The notes beneath the pieces were generated by a model that saw nothing but the letters and a program-made list of their open reading frames with translations, had not been told where the DNA came from and did no database searches. Positions 17,803-26,441 of a stretch of DNA of 64,000 nt are shown in pieces. Position 1 is the stretch's first letter. Each line of letters starts with the position of its first letter. The translations under genes and the position numbers were made by a program. Source of the DNA: Palsa-1392 sp036493915 (GTDB lineage Bacteria; Verrucomicrobiota; Verrucomicrobiia; Chthoniobacterales; UBA10450); assembly GCA_036493915.1 (NCBI GenBank), contig DASXPA010000129.1:13198-77197 (forward strand). The letters are read 5' to 3'.

Positions 17803-19163
17803 CGTTGCATTTGCTCGGGGAACGGACATTGCGCGCAGTCGGAGTTGTCTTGTAAGCAGAAGTCCTCGTAAATCTGGAGGAGGCCCTGCTGGTGGGCGAC
17901 GGTGCGGAGAAATTGCCGCCGCCGCGGATCTTCACCGAAGAGCCGCGCCGCGCAGGTTTCGAGCCGACGGTTCGTTAGGCGGGCGGGCAACTTGGCATAT
18001 TCCGGCCAGACTTCCTGCGCGCGAGCATGCCGGAAGGGAAAGACAATATTAGCGATAATTTCGGTGATGCGGCTCTCGCCGATGAGGGCCATTTCCGCGG
18101 AAGCAGCGGCGGAACTTAGGGTGTAGTGGAGGTCCCAATAAGGATGCGCGCGCGCGCGAAGGAAATTTCGCGTCACCGCCAGACTTTTCTTCCCTAACGA
18201 TGTCCGAAGTTGCGGCCAGTCAGCCGCCAAAGTGGCGAGCGCGGCGAGCCGACGCTGCGGATGATTGAGTGGGCGAGTGCCAGCCAATCGCCAGGTGCGT
18301 GGCGGCAAGACGAGTCGTTCCAGCTCCGCTCGATGCGGCCACCATTTGTCCCAGAGGCCGCGCAGGTAAGGTCGCGTCTCTGGGCGGAATTTCGCTAGAT
18401 TCGGCGTTTCGAGAAATCCGGCGACACCAAAGAGAATGCCTTCCATGTCGTTAGGCGAAGCGCGCAGCATCGCCAGCGGAAGGCGCTGGGCGAGGAGCGT
18501 GAACGGCAGCTTGTTTTGCTTGTAGCCTAACGACGTCGCCAGCTCTTGAAAGAGCATTTCGTTGAGGCCGTGAATTTCCGCCAGCCGTTGTAACCGCTGC
18601 GTTTTGCGCGTGAGTCGGAATTGCGCCGCGGCGTCGAGAATGCCGTTTACTTTTTCCTCCGGCAGATCGCGCAGCCGCGCATGACAGCGACCAGGTCGCG
18701 CGAGTGGCAGGTTACTCGCCAACGCCGCCGGCAAGGTCGCGGGATCGACCCTTACTTGGGGGACATTGCGATGCGCGCTGGTGCGACTGAAGAAGTCGCG
18801 CGTGCCGCTCTGCGTGAAAACGTGCAGCACCGTCTCGTCGAAAGCCGGATTAATACCGTGGCCGTGCGTCTCCCAATTCTGATCGGCGAGATCGAACTCG
18901 ATACTTCCCCTAACGATCTCCCCGCCATCGATTCGAATCGAAGCGTCGGAGAAATCCGGACCGGCCGCGCGATTCCAGGTGCCGAATTGCACGATCTCGA
19001 TCGCTTCGCCCGCCGCCCCGATGAAGCTTTTCCCGAAGTCGCCGGCGAACCAATGCGCCTGCAACTCCAGTTCGCTAAAGTTTCGCGGCAGGGGCAAGAG
19101 CGCCCGCTCGCAGATTTTCGCCGAGGCGCGAATCTGCGCGTAACGCTCGGCGTCGGGGAACAT
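17793..19163 (-). CDS. DUF2851 family protein
   Basis: The 456-residue protein matches DUF2851 in length and in several stretches: ELELQAHWFAGDF near the N-terminus, GSIEFDLADQNWETHGHG (histidine-rich), RPGRCHARL, and a C-terminal cysteine cluster with CLQDNSDCAQCPFPEQ, which looks like a metal site. The first part, with Glu, Asp and His in a beta-rich context, resembles the nuclease-like fold suggested for this family, but I cannot confirm activity. It is widespread in Bacteroidota and Verrucomicrobiota with unknown role. The prepilin-like gene follows in the same direction with a short overlap. Confidence 0.8.
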   Translation of the reverse strand: MFPDAERYAQIRASAKICERALLPLPRNFSELELQAHWFAGDFGKSFIGAAGEAIEIVQFGTWNRAAGPDFSDASIRIDGGEIVRGSIEFDLADQNWETHGHGINPAFDETVLHVFTQSGTRDFFSRTSAHRNVPQVRVDPATLPAALASNLPLARPGRCHARLRDLPEEKVNGILDAAAQFRLTRKTQRLQRLAEIHGLNEMLFQELATSLGYKQNKLPFTLLAQRLPLAMLRASPNDMEGILFGVAGFLETPNLAKFRPETRPYLRGLWDKWWPHRAELERLVLPPRTWRLAGTRPLNHPQRRLAALATLAADWPQLRTSLGKKSLAVTRNFLRARAHPYWDLHYTLSSAAASAEMALIGESRITEIIANIVFPFRHARAQEVWPEYAKLPARLTNRRLETCAARLFGEDPRRRQFLRTVAHQQGLLQIYEDFCLQDNSDCAQCPFPEQMQRWS

Positions 19164-19342
19164 GGGCGCAGCCTAAATCGCGGCCGCTCCGCCGGGCAAG
19201 CTGGAAAGCATTTCCCCGCGATTGGCAATTTTGCATTGCATCGCGCGCGCCGGCTCGCTACACCGCCTGAATGAAACCCCGCCTCCCCCGTCAAATTTGC
19301 ACGGGCCGCAGGCTCGTACAAAACCAACAACAGAAAGAGAAA

Positions 19343-19798
19343 ATGAAATCGAAAAGCATGTTAGTTACCGGCGCTTGTTTCGCGGCGGCCGCGCTCTGCG
19401 CGGCATCCAGCGCATTGGCCCAGGAGAGTCCGGCCGCCCCCGAAGCCAGCGCTTCGGCCGCGACGATGAAAAAGGAAATGACGAAATCCGAACGGGCGAT
19501 TCCCTACCACGGGAAAATCGCTTCGGTCGACAGCGCCGCGAAGACATTCACCATCACCACGAAAAGCGGTACCAATCGCGTGTTCATGATGACGGATGAC
19601 ACGAAGATCATGAAAGACGGCGCCGCCGCCACGATGACCGATGTCGCCGCCGATGAGATGGTGCGCGGTCAGTATTGGAAGAAATCCGACGGCACCATGG
19701 TCGCGAAAAGCGTGATGCTCGGAATGAAGGGCAAAGCGATGCATCATCACAAAAAGAAGATGATGGAAGGCGAAGCCTCCCCTTCGGCCACGCCGTAA
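19343..19798 (+). CDS. Small secreted protein, unknown function
   Basis: The product is 151 residues from the ATG at 19343, preceded by the purine-rich AGAAAGAGAAA. A signal peptide (KSMLVTGACFAAAALCAASSALA) ends at ALA-Q. The mature protein has an Ala-rich start, a beta-rich core (GKIASVDSAAKTFTITTKSG, then RVFMMTDDTKI) resembling small OB-like periplasmic domains, and a His/Lys/Met-rich tail (MHHHKKKMM) that could bind metal. I do not recognise a named family. A strong terminator follows. It is divergent from the DUF2851 gene. Confidence 0.7.
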   Translation: MKSKSMLVTGACFAAAALCAASSALAQESPAAPEASASAATMKKEMTKSERAIPYHGKIASVDSAAKTFTITTKSGTNRVFMMTDDTKIMKDGAAATMTDVAADEMVRGQYWKKSDGTMVAKSVMLGMKGKAMHHHKKKMMEGEASPSATP

Positions 19799-19819
19799 CT
19801 GGCCAAACGACTAGTTGCC

Positions 19820-19858
19820 AAGCCCGCGGCGGACCCCTTCGTCGCGGGCTTTTATTTT
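19820..19858. terminator. Bidirectional terminator
   Basis: AGCCCGCG (19820-19827) pairs with CGCGGGCT (19843-19850), followed by TTTATTTTT. It lies between the converging secreted-protein gene and the UdgX gene, whose stop codon is in the T tract. Confidence 0.85.
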
Positions 19859-20514
19859 TCCTCGACGGCGCGCAGGGCCACGCCGAGATCCTGCACGAAG
19901 AGGGCGTACTCGCGATGGCGCGATTCTTCATCCGGTTGCCGAAGGAGCGAGGAAGGATGGACGGTCGTGACGACGCGCGGCGCCAGCTCCGAGGCGAGGA
20001 CTTTCCCGCGCTCGCGCGTGACGCGAAAGGAGGAACCGAAAAGCGCCTTCGACGCGGTCGCGCCAAGACAGACAAGGACGCCCGGCCTCACGATGCGCAA
20101 TTCCGCTTCCAGCCACGGTCGGCAGGCGGCGATGTCGCGCGAGCTTGGCTTTTGATGGATGCGACGTTTGCCGCGCGGTCCCCATTTGAAATGCTTCACC
20201 GCATTCGTCACGTAGACCGTGTTGCGATCGATGCCGGCTTCCTCGAGCGCTCGATCAAGCAGCTGTCCAGCAGGCCCGACGAACGGTTTTCCCGCCAAAT
20301 CCTCCTGATCGCCCGGCTGTTCGCCAAGGAGCATGAGCGCAGAGTGCTTGCCGCCTTCGCCAAAAACGGTCTGGGTCGAATTCTTGTAGAGGGGGCAGGC
20401 CGTGCAATGCGCCGCCGCTTCACGCAGAGTCGTTAGGCTGGAAGTCTCCGGCGCAGGCGCACGTCGCCACTCCTCGCCATCGCTCACCGCAATTCTTGTA
20501 GCGCTCCTTTTCAT
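19852..20514 (-). CDS. udgX: UdgX-type uracil-DNA glycosylase
   Basis: This 220-residue family-4-like uracil-DNA glycosylase has the UdgX hallmarks. Motif A is GEQPGDQED, with Gln in place of the usual alternatives. The R-loop carries KRRIHQKPS, whose His120 aligns with the residue that forms a covalent bond to the uracil-derived abasic site in Mycobacterium smegmatis UdgX. Motif B is HPSSLLR. Cys37, Cys40, Cys131 and Cys149 fit a 4Fe-4S cluster. It should excise uracil from DNA but stay covalently attached. The start overlaps the end of parA by four bases, placing it last in an unusual operon. Confidence 0.9.
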   Translation of the reverse strand: MKRSATRIAVSDGEEWRRAPAPETSSLTTLREAAAHCTACPLYKNSTQTVFGEGGKHSALMLLGEQPGDQEDLAGKPFVGPAGQLLDRALEEAGIDRNTVYVTNAVKHFKWGPRGKRRIHQKPSSRDIAACRPWLEAELRIVRPGVLVCLGATASKALFGSSFRVTRERGKVLASELAPRVVTTVHPSSLLRQPDEESRHREYALFVQDLGVALRAVEEK

Positions 20515-21308
20515 TCTTTGTTCAGAGATTCAGGTCGGCGCGACTCGTGGCGTTGCAAAAATTCTGCCGCGAGTGCGCGGTAAGCTTTCGCGCCCGCTCC
20601 GCTCGGGTCGTGCTCGAGGATACACTTGCCGAAGCTCGGCGCCTCGCTCAGGCGGACCGTCCGCGGGATGACGGTCTGGTAGACCCGCTCTCCAAAATGT
20701 TCGCGAACCTCGGCCACGACCTGGCTGCTGATGTTCGTCCGGCTGGCGAACATCGTCATGAGAATGCCTCCCATTTCGAGATGCGGGTTGGCGCCGGAAT
20801 CGCGGATGCGCTCGATCAACCGAACGATTTTGACGAGACCTTCGAGAGCGAAGTATTCGCACTGGATGGGAGTGAACAGCTCATCCGCCGCAGCCAGAGC
20901 GTTGGTCATAAGAATGCCTAACGATGGCGGGCAATCGAGGAGCACGTAATCAAAGGTTTGATCCTTGCGCAGAATCTGGAGCGCTTGGGCAAGACGGGTG
21001 AGGTGATCGTTCATCCGCGCGATTTCGATTTCCACGCCGGCGAGATCGAGATCGGCGGGGATGAGGAACAGATCCTGGAGGCGGGTGGGGAGAATTCTCT
21101 CGCTGATGGATGCCTCGCCTAACAAGGGTTCGTAGAGGCTCTGGCCTTCGATTTCCTGCAGACCAAACGAACTGGTGGCGTTGCCTTGGGGGTCGAGATC
21201 AGCGAGCAAGATGCGCTGGCCGCGTTCGGCGAGAGCGGCCGACAAATTGACGGCGGTGGTCGTCTTGCCGACACCGCCCTTCTGGTTCGCGATCGCGACG
21301 ACCTTCAT
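20511..21308 (-). CDS. ParA/Soj-family ATPase
   Basis: The 265-residue Walker-type ATPase has the deviant Walker A motif KGGVGKT at 10-16, Walker A' DLDPQGN, and Walker B in DYVLLDCPPS, with the length and order typical of chromosomal ParA/Soj. In the ParABS system it binds DNA and is released by ParB. No parB is adjacent and none is visible in this window. It overlaps the LanB-like gene upstream and udgX downstream by four bases each. It may be the chromosomal ParA, usually next to parB, or an orphan ParA that positions another cargo. Confidence 0.9.
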   Translation of the reverse strand: MKVVAIANQKGGVGKTTTAVNLSAALAERGQRILLADLDPQGNATSSFGLQEIEGQSLYEPLLGEASISERILPTRLQDLFLIPADLDLAGVEIEIARMNDHLTRLAQALQILRKDQTFDYVLLDCPPSLGILMTNALAAADELFTPIQCEYFALEGLVKIVRLIERIRDSGANPHLEMGGILMTMFASRTNISSQVVAEVREHFGERVYQTVIPRTVRLSEAPSFGKCILEHDPSGAGAKAYRALAAEFLQRHESRRPESLNKE

Positions 21309-23767
21309 CGAGGGACGATCTGTGTCCGCAGTTCGAAGGTGCGGCGGCCGTCTTTTTCCTGCCAGAGAAGGTGCTCGGGGTCAGGCAGCATTTCGGTGAC
21401 TTCAAGCTCGCCGGCTTTGACGAGCCAACGGTGAAAAATCTCGAGAAACAGGTAGCTCTCAAGATCGATATACACAGGCTTTGTATCCTTATCGCGGCCT
21501 TCGGCGCCGCTACGGCGGAGGGCCGCTTCGGTCGGCCGGATGTAAATGTGGCGCGGCAGACCGCGGCGGGCGCGTAGCCGTTCCACCGCGATGACGAGAT
21601 CGCGCGAGATCCCGGTGAAATTTCCCGCGCCCAGTTCGTCGAGTGCGACAGTCCAGGCGCGCCGTTGCACGATGACGTTGCCGCAGCGCAGACGCGGGGT
21701 GTTTTTGCCTAACGAAAAGCTGAAAGGATGAAAGCCGAGCGGGATGATCCAGTTGCGGGCGAGCGAGCCCAGGTATTCGCCGGAACCGCTACGCTGCAAG
21801 CCGACATCGCCGCTCGATTTATCGACGAAAACTTCCACCTCGGCGGGAGGCACGCTTCGCCAAGCAGGATGAGCCCGTTGTGGCGCGACGAAAATGCTGA
21901 GGTCCGGCAAGGCGTCGAAAATACGGACGGTGGTGGCAGCGGTAAAATCCGCGACAAAGATGCCGAAGTGCGGGCTGGGTCGACCAAAAGCAGTTTTCGA
22001 TAGGGCCGCGGTCAGCACATCTTTCTCCGGGCAGGACCAATAAAAGCCGTGATGAAGCAGGGCCACGGGCGGGTGCAATTCCGCAAGCACCCATTGGTAT
22101 TCACCGCGGTCAACAGCCGCAACCGACGATGCGGAGAGCTGCAAGTCAGCCGATGGATAGGTATACTCATCGAAGCGCGGAAACTCGAAATTTCGCCTGA
22201 CGAAAAGACCGTCTTCGGCGCTCAGTTCGAACTCGACCAGAGCGCCGCGTTGGCTGAAAATCTCCCGAAATTTTACCCTGACTTCCTGGAAGGCAAAATG
22301 GGCGAGAACCACCAGCCCGGGCCCGGTCAGGGCCATCTTCGCTTCTGCGCAGTGCCGCAGAAACGCAGGCAACGGCACGGCTTCTTCGTGGCCCGGCATT
22401 TGTCGAAAGAGCCCGCGCAATCCGGCCGCGACGCGGCTGGCCACGTAGGCGTAGTTGTCACGCCAGAGATCAATCCAAGGCGCGGCTTCCACCGCGACTT
22501 CGTCGATCAGCTCTTCCCCGATTGAGAAATGGCATTCACGAAAACATTCTTCGCCGATGGGGTTGGTGGCGGAATAGAGAAAGCGACTGGCCGTTTTCCG
22601 CGAGCCGAGCTCCTCAAGCCGGTCGGTCGCTTCGTCGATGATTTTGATGCGAGCGTCGGTGTCGGTAATCGCAGCAAATTTTTTCGGGAGCGCGACGATC
22701 GGCTGCAGTCGCTCGAGCCAGCGCGTCCGCGCTGCTCCATAACGCCAATGGGCGATCTGGGCGATGAGCTGGTCAAAAGCACGAGGATCGAGGGCGGGGA
22801 CTTCCAGCTCCCAGCGGATCAGATTTTGCCGGTGGAGATCGGCCAGAATCTCCATGTCTATGCCTAACAAGTGGGCCGGGGTCGCACCGTCGCAAGCGTG
22901 TAGGACGGCGAGTGTCTGGCGATCAAGCGGCTCAGTCGCGCCCGTGTCGGCAAAGATAAAGTTGCCGCCTTCGATCCGGCCATCGGGGTGCAACCGCGGC
23001 GCAAGTTCGGCGCGGGCTTCCGCATCGGCATTGACCGCAGCCGCAACGCCTAGCGCAGTCCAGCGTTCGAGGAATGCTTCGCGTTGTGCAATTCCAGGCG
23101 CAGGCCCCAAAGAGAGAGCTCGAACACCTTCCTGGATTGTTCCCCAAGCGTGCGGTCCGAATTCACTGAAGGTATCGTTCTTTGCACAAACGCGCTGAAG
23201 ATAAAGAAGCAAACGTCGTTCGCGGGCGCGCTCTTTTGTCCTGCGCGGTGGCAGGTTTACGCCTTCGCCGGGGCGCTTCTCGCGCATCTCCAACAGTAGG
23301 TCTTTGATTCCCTTCGCAGCGAAAACAAGATAGCGCGAGAGGATGGACGGAGCCGACGCCATCAGCGCGTACCGAGCCCTTGCCAATTCCTTCGCGAGGG
23401 CATCGTCCATCTTGGCTTCCGCTGCGGCGAGAGCGGCGGATTTTTCCCAAAAATCAGCGAAAGCGCGCGAGGGCGCATCCACTCCCAAAGGCACGACTCC
23501 CTCACGAATTGCTTTGCGCCACGCCCGGACAAATTCCTGCGAAAGATTCTGTTGCTGCGAATCCAGAATCGACTCAACCGTCGATCGCTTGTTCGCCAGC
23601 TGTTTCTGCATCACGACCAGAGCGGGCGCCGCACCGGCGGTCGCTCTGGTCGAGACCTTCTCGAGAAGATCGAAGGGTATCCCCGCCATCCGGATCAAAA
23701 AAATTGGTGCAACGCGGTAACGGACGTCGGCCACGCCTGAAGAGAACAGAACGCGTCGGAGAGACAA
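21305..23767 (-). CDS. Lantibiotic-dehydratase-like protein (LanB glutamylation domain)
   Basis: The 820-residue protein resembles the N-terminal tRNA-dependent glutamylation domain of LanB dehydratases. It opens YRVAPIFLIRMAG, continues with NDTFSEFGPHAWG, and ends with RGLPRHIYIRPTE, KPVYIDLESYLFLEIF and LEVTEMLPDPEHLLW, which match the conserved C-terminal segments of that domain. There is no room for a separate SpaB_C elimination domain, so it may glutamylate or add another amino acid to a peptide without dehydrating it, as in PEARL enzymes. The start is TTG at 23767, or GTG at 23734. No precursor peptide or cyclase is visible nearby. It overlaps parA by four bases. Confidence 0.75.
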   Translation of the reverse strand: MSLRRVLFSSGVADVRYRVAPIFLIRMAGIPFDLLEKVSTRATAGAAPALVVMQKQLANKRSTVESILDSQQQNLSQEFVRAWRKAIREGVVPLGVDAPSRAFADFWEKSAALAAAEAKMDDALAKELARARYALMASAPSILSRYLVFAAKGIKDLLLEMREKRPGEGVNLPPRRTKERARERRLLLYLQRVCAKNDTFSEFGPHAWGTIQEGVRALSLGPAPGIAQREAFLERWTALGVAAAVNADAEARAELAPRLHPDGRIEGGNFIFADTGATEPLDRQTLAVLHACDGATPAHLLGIDMEILADLHRQNLIRWELEVPALDPRAFDQLIAQIAHWRYGAARTRWLERLQPIVALPKKFAAITDTDARIKIIDEATDRLEELGSRKTASRFLYSATNPIGEECFRECHFSIGEELIDEVAVEAAPWIDLWRDNYAYVASRVAAGLRGLFRQMPGHEEAVPLPAFLRHCAEAKMALTGPGLVVLAHFAFQEVRVKFREIFSQRGALVEFELSAEDGLFVRRNFEFPRFDEYTYPSADLQLSASSVAAVDRGEYQWVLAELHPPVALLHHGFYWSCPEKDVLTAALSKTAFGRPSPHFGIFVADFTAATTVRIFDALPDLSIFVAPQRAHPAWRSVPPAEVEVFVDKSSGDVGLQRSGSGEYLGSLARNWIIPLGFHPFSFSLGKNTPRLRCGNVIVQRRAWTVALDELGAGNFTGISRDLVIAVERLRARRGLPRHIYIRPTEAALRRSGAEGRDKDTKPVYIDLESYLFLEIFHRWLVKAGELEVTEMLPDPEHLLWQEKDGRRTFELRTQIVPR

Positions 23768-23816
23768 GCAAATGTCTCAAAGAGAAGACGCGCAGCCTTG
23801 CGCCTTGCCCGAAAGC

Positions 23817-24968
23817 CTATTCGCCGACCAAAGGGAGGCGGATCGTGATTGTGGTGCCGATGTCGGGAGTGCTGTCGACTTTGATCGAGCCGCTGTGATC
23901 CTCGACCACCTTTTTGGTGATGTAGAGGCCGAGGCCGGTGCCGCTCTTGCTCTGCTTCGTGGTGAAATACGGATCGAAAATCTTCGCAACCTGTTCGGGT
24001 CTGATCCCACTGCCGGTATCCGTGACCCGGACGTCGACATAGAAATCCTTACGAATGCATTGGATCATCACCGTCCCCATTTTCTCGGTACTTGCCTGGA
24101 TGGCGTTGATGATCACGTTCTGGATCGCGCGGGTGATCTGGACCGCTTCGCCCATGAGATTACAGGCGTCCTCCGTTACTTCCGATGTCAGTGCGACGGA
24201 GTTCTCTTTCGCCATCTCGTCGACACTGCCGACGACTTCGCGCACGATTTCTGAAATGGAAATGAGTCGGTGCGGAGCGGCCTCGACGCTACCGTAACTC
24301 TGCCACATCGTGAGGAGGTCACGGCATAGGCGGACGTTCTGCTCGATGATTTCGAGCTCTTTGTTGGTCCCAGGAGTCTTGGCGCCCTCCTCTTTCTCAG
24401 AATCCTCCAGCTTCTTCGCAAGTAGTTGGACGTAGCCCCAGACGATGGTGAGAGGGTTGCCGATATCATGGACGAATTCGGCGGAAGCCTGACCCAGGGA
24501 AGCGAGACGCTCTTTTTGCGCCAGCTCTTGCAGAAGCCGGTTGTTCAGTTCTTTGATCTCATCGGCGGCGGTTTCGCTTGTGCGATGAACTCGAGTGCGC
24601 TCGACGTTGCGGCTGATGACCTCCCGCATTTCGCGCGCGTCAAAGGGCTTGCTGATATAATCGTTAGCGCCTAACCGAAGCGCTTCCTTGGCCGTTTCCA
24701 GCGCGCCGAAGCCGGTTAACATAATGACGGAAAGGTGCGGATCGATCTGGCGAATCCGGCGCAGCCCCTCGATCCCGGTGACGCCCGGCATCCGGATGTC
24801 CATGACAATCGCGTCAGGTTTTTTTTCTTGAAGGAGTTGGAGGCCTCGTTCCACTGAATCAGCAGTGTGAACCTGATAACTAGGCTTCAGCAGCATCCGC
24901 AGGCTTTCGCGCGGACCCATTTCATCGTCGATGACGAGGATTTGCGGGAGTTCAGCGGTGGAAATCAT
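23817..24968 (-). CDS. Receiver domain-histidine kinase hybrid
   Basis: The 383-residue cytosolic protein starts with a receiver domain (about 8-125; acidic pair in VIDDE, phosphoacceptor Asp57 in VMDIRMPG, conserved Lys in ISKPF). A short coiled linker leads to a HisKA domain with EFVHDIGNPL and a HATPase domain (NVIINAIQAS, DTGSGIRPEQ, FDPYFTTKQ, GTGLGLYI). The order receiver-first means the kinase is probably controlled by another kinase. The sensor kinases encoded from 26438 are candidates. It heads the minus-strand operon that continues, 49 bases later, with the LanB-like gene. The 231 bases upstream are shared with the divergent ketosynthase. Confidence 0.9.
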   Translation of the reverse strand: MISTAELPQILVIDDEMGPRESLRMLLKPSYQVHTADSVERGLQLLQEKKPDAIVMDIRMPGVTGIEGLRRIRQIDPHLSVIMLTGFGALETAKEALRLGANDYISKPFDAREMREVISRNVERTRVHRTSETAADEIKELNNRLLQELAQKERLASLGQASAEFVHDIGNPLTIVWGYVQLLAKKLEDSEKEEGAKTPGTNKELEIIEQNVRLCRDLLTMWQSYGSVEAAPHRLISISEIVREVVGSVDEMAKENSVALTSEVTEDACNLMGEAVQITRAIQNVIINAIQASTEKMGTVMIQCIRKDFYVDVRVTDTGSGIRPEQVAKIFDPYFTTKQSKSGTGLGLYITKKVVEDHSGSIKVDSTPDIGTTITIRLPLVGE

Positions 24969-25199
24969 TGCTTCCCTCGAAAGAAGCTAGCGACGTGCCT
25001 TCGGAAGAGGAAATTCGGTAGAATGAATCGGTTGGATCCATTTCGGGGCCGAGGGTTCCGTAATTTTGGAAGAAACGCAAGGTACAACTTGTGAATAACT
25101 TTTTGGTTTCATCCCGAGCGCTTTGGAGAGAAAACGTATGGCCGCGGCCGAGTAATTGCTTAGACTGAATAACTGGCGCGGCAGGGAGAGACAAAGTTC

Positions 25200-26441
25200 A
25201 TGCGTGATCGTAATCGGGTGGTGGTGACAGGGATGGGCGTGCTGGCGCCTAACGGAACTGGATTGAAAGCATTTTGGAAATCGCTCGTCGCGGGCGAAAG
25301 CGGAATCGGTCCGATCACGCTTTTCGATGCGAGTCGGCTAAAGAGCCGCATCGCGGGGGAAGTCAAAGGATTCGACGCGCTCGACTACTTCGACCCCGCC
25401 ATGAAGCCTCGCCGTATGGCTCGACATACCCAAATGGCTTACGCGGCAACTATGCTCGCCCTTAAGGACGCTGGGCTTGATCTTGATAATCTTGTCCTGC
25501 CGAGCCCAACTCCGGTCATCATTGGCGTCAGCACAAGCGCGCTCGACGTAATCGAGCGGGTCTTTCATCGCGTCGCAGGAGCTCGCCCAGATAGCGTAAA
25601 TCCCTTTTCGCTCGGAGCCTCCAAACCGCAAGCGGTCGCGAATGTTATCGCGGACCGAATCGGCACCTACGCACATGCATCTACCGTCTCATCTGCTTGT
25701 CCATCCGGCCTGGATGCAATTGCTAACGCCGCGGCGATGATCAGAAATGGTGAGGCCGAAGTTGCTATCGCAGGCGGCACCGATGCCCCAATTACTCCTC
25801 TGGCCATGGCGAGTTTTAGTGCTGCGGGCATGAGTTCCTTATGTAACTCCAAGCCGAAGACTGCCAGCAGACCGTTTGATCGAAGCCGTGACTCTGGGGT
25901 GATCTCTGAGGGAGCGGGAATTCTGTTCCTCGAAAATCTGGAGCACGCTGAAGCACGCGGCGCACGTGCCTATTTAGAAATAGTTGGATTTGGTATGCAG
26001 CGCGACGTCGATCCGGAGCATCCCGCTTCTGGGCTGGAACATTCCATGAGAATGGCGTTGGCCAATGCGGGGTGCTCCGCATCCGAGATCGACTACATTT
26101 CAGCTTACGGACCTGGCCATCCCGTGCTCGATGCGGCAGAGGTTGCCGTTATTAAGAACGTGCTGGGTCAACACGCCTACGCCATACCGGTGAGTTCCAT
26201 CAAGGGCGCGACCGGCAATCCGTTAGCCGCTGCGGGTCCACTGCAAATCGCCGCGTGCGCGCTCAGCATGCAGGCGCAACTGGTGACCCCCACAGCAAAC
26301 TACCAGAACCCTGATCCCGCATGCGATTTAGACGTAGTCCCAAATCGGGCGCGAAAAGCCCGTCTCAATACAGTTTTGGTCAACGTTCGAGGTCTTGGCG
26401 GTAGCGCCAGCAGCATGATCTTGTCACGGGTCGGGCAATGA
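25200..26441 (+). CDS. Atypical beta-ketoacyl synthase (KAS II/FabF-like)
   Basis: The 413-residue thiolase-fold protein is full length for FabF: it starts RVVVTGMGVLAPNG and has the nucleophile elbow SSACPSG with Cys167. The two catalytic histidines of C-H-H enzymes are replaced. Where NAHGTxxP is expected it has SAYGPGHP (Tyr303), and where KSxxGH is expected it has KGATGN (Lys335, Asn340). Decarboxylative condensation as in FabF is therefore doubtful; acyl transfer or a partner role like a chain-length factor is possible. GGGAGA-like purines precede the ATG. It overlaps the next sensor kinase by four bases. Codon use looks less GC-rich than its neighbours. Confidence 0.85.
   Translation: MRDRNRVVVTGMGVLAPNGTGLKAFWKSLVAGESGIGPITLFDASRLKSRIAGEVKGFDALDYFDPAMKPRRMARHTQMAYAATMLALKDAGLDLDNLVLPSPTPVIIGVSTSALDVIERVFHRVAGARPDSVNPFSLGASKPQAVANVIADRIGTYAHASTVSSACPSGLDAIANAAAMIRNGEAEVAIAGGTDAPITPLAMASFSAAGMSSLCNSKPKTASRPFDRSRDSGVISEGAGILFLENLEHAEARGARAYLEIVGFGMQRDVDPEHPASGLEHSMRMALANAGCSASEIDYISAYGPGHPVLDAAEVAVIKNVLGQHAYAIPVSSIKGATGNPLAAAGPLQIAACALSMQAQLVTPTANYQNPDPACDLDVVPNRARKARLNTVLVNVRGLGGSASSMILSRVGQ

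Noticed and set aside
20511..21308. ParA gene as a sign of the replication origin region
   Set aside because: No parB, dnaA, gidAB, rnpA or parS-like site is near, and the neighbours are unrelated to replication.
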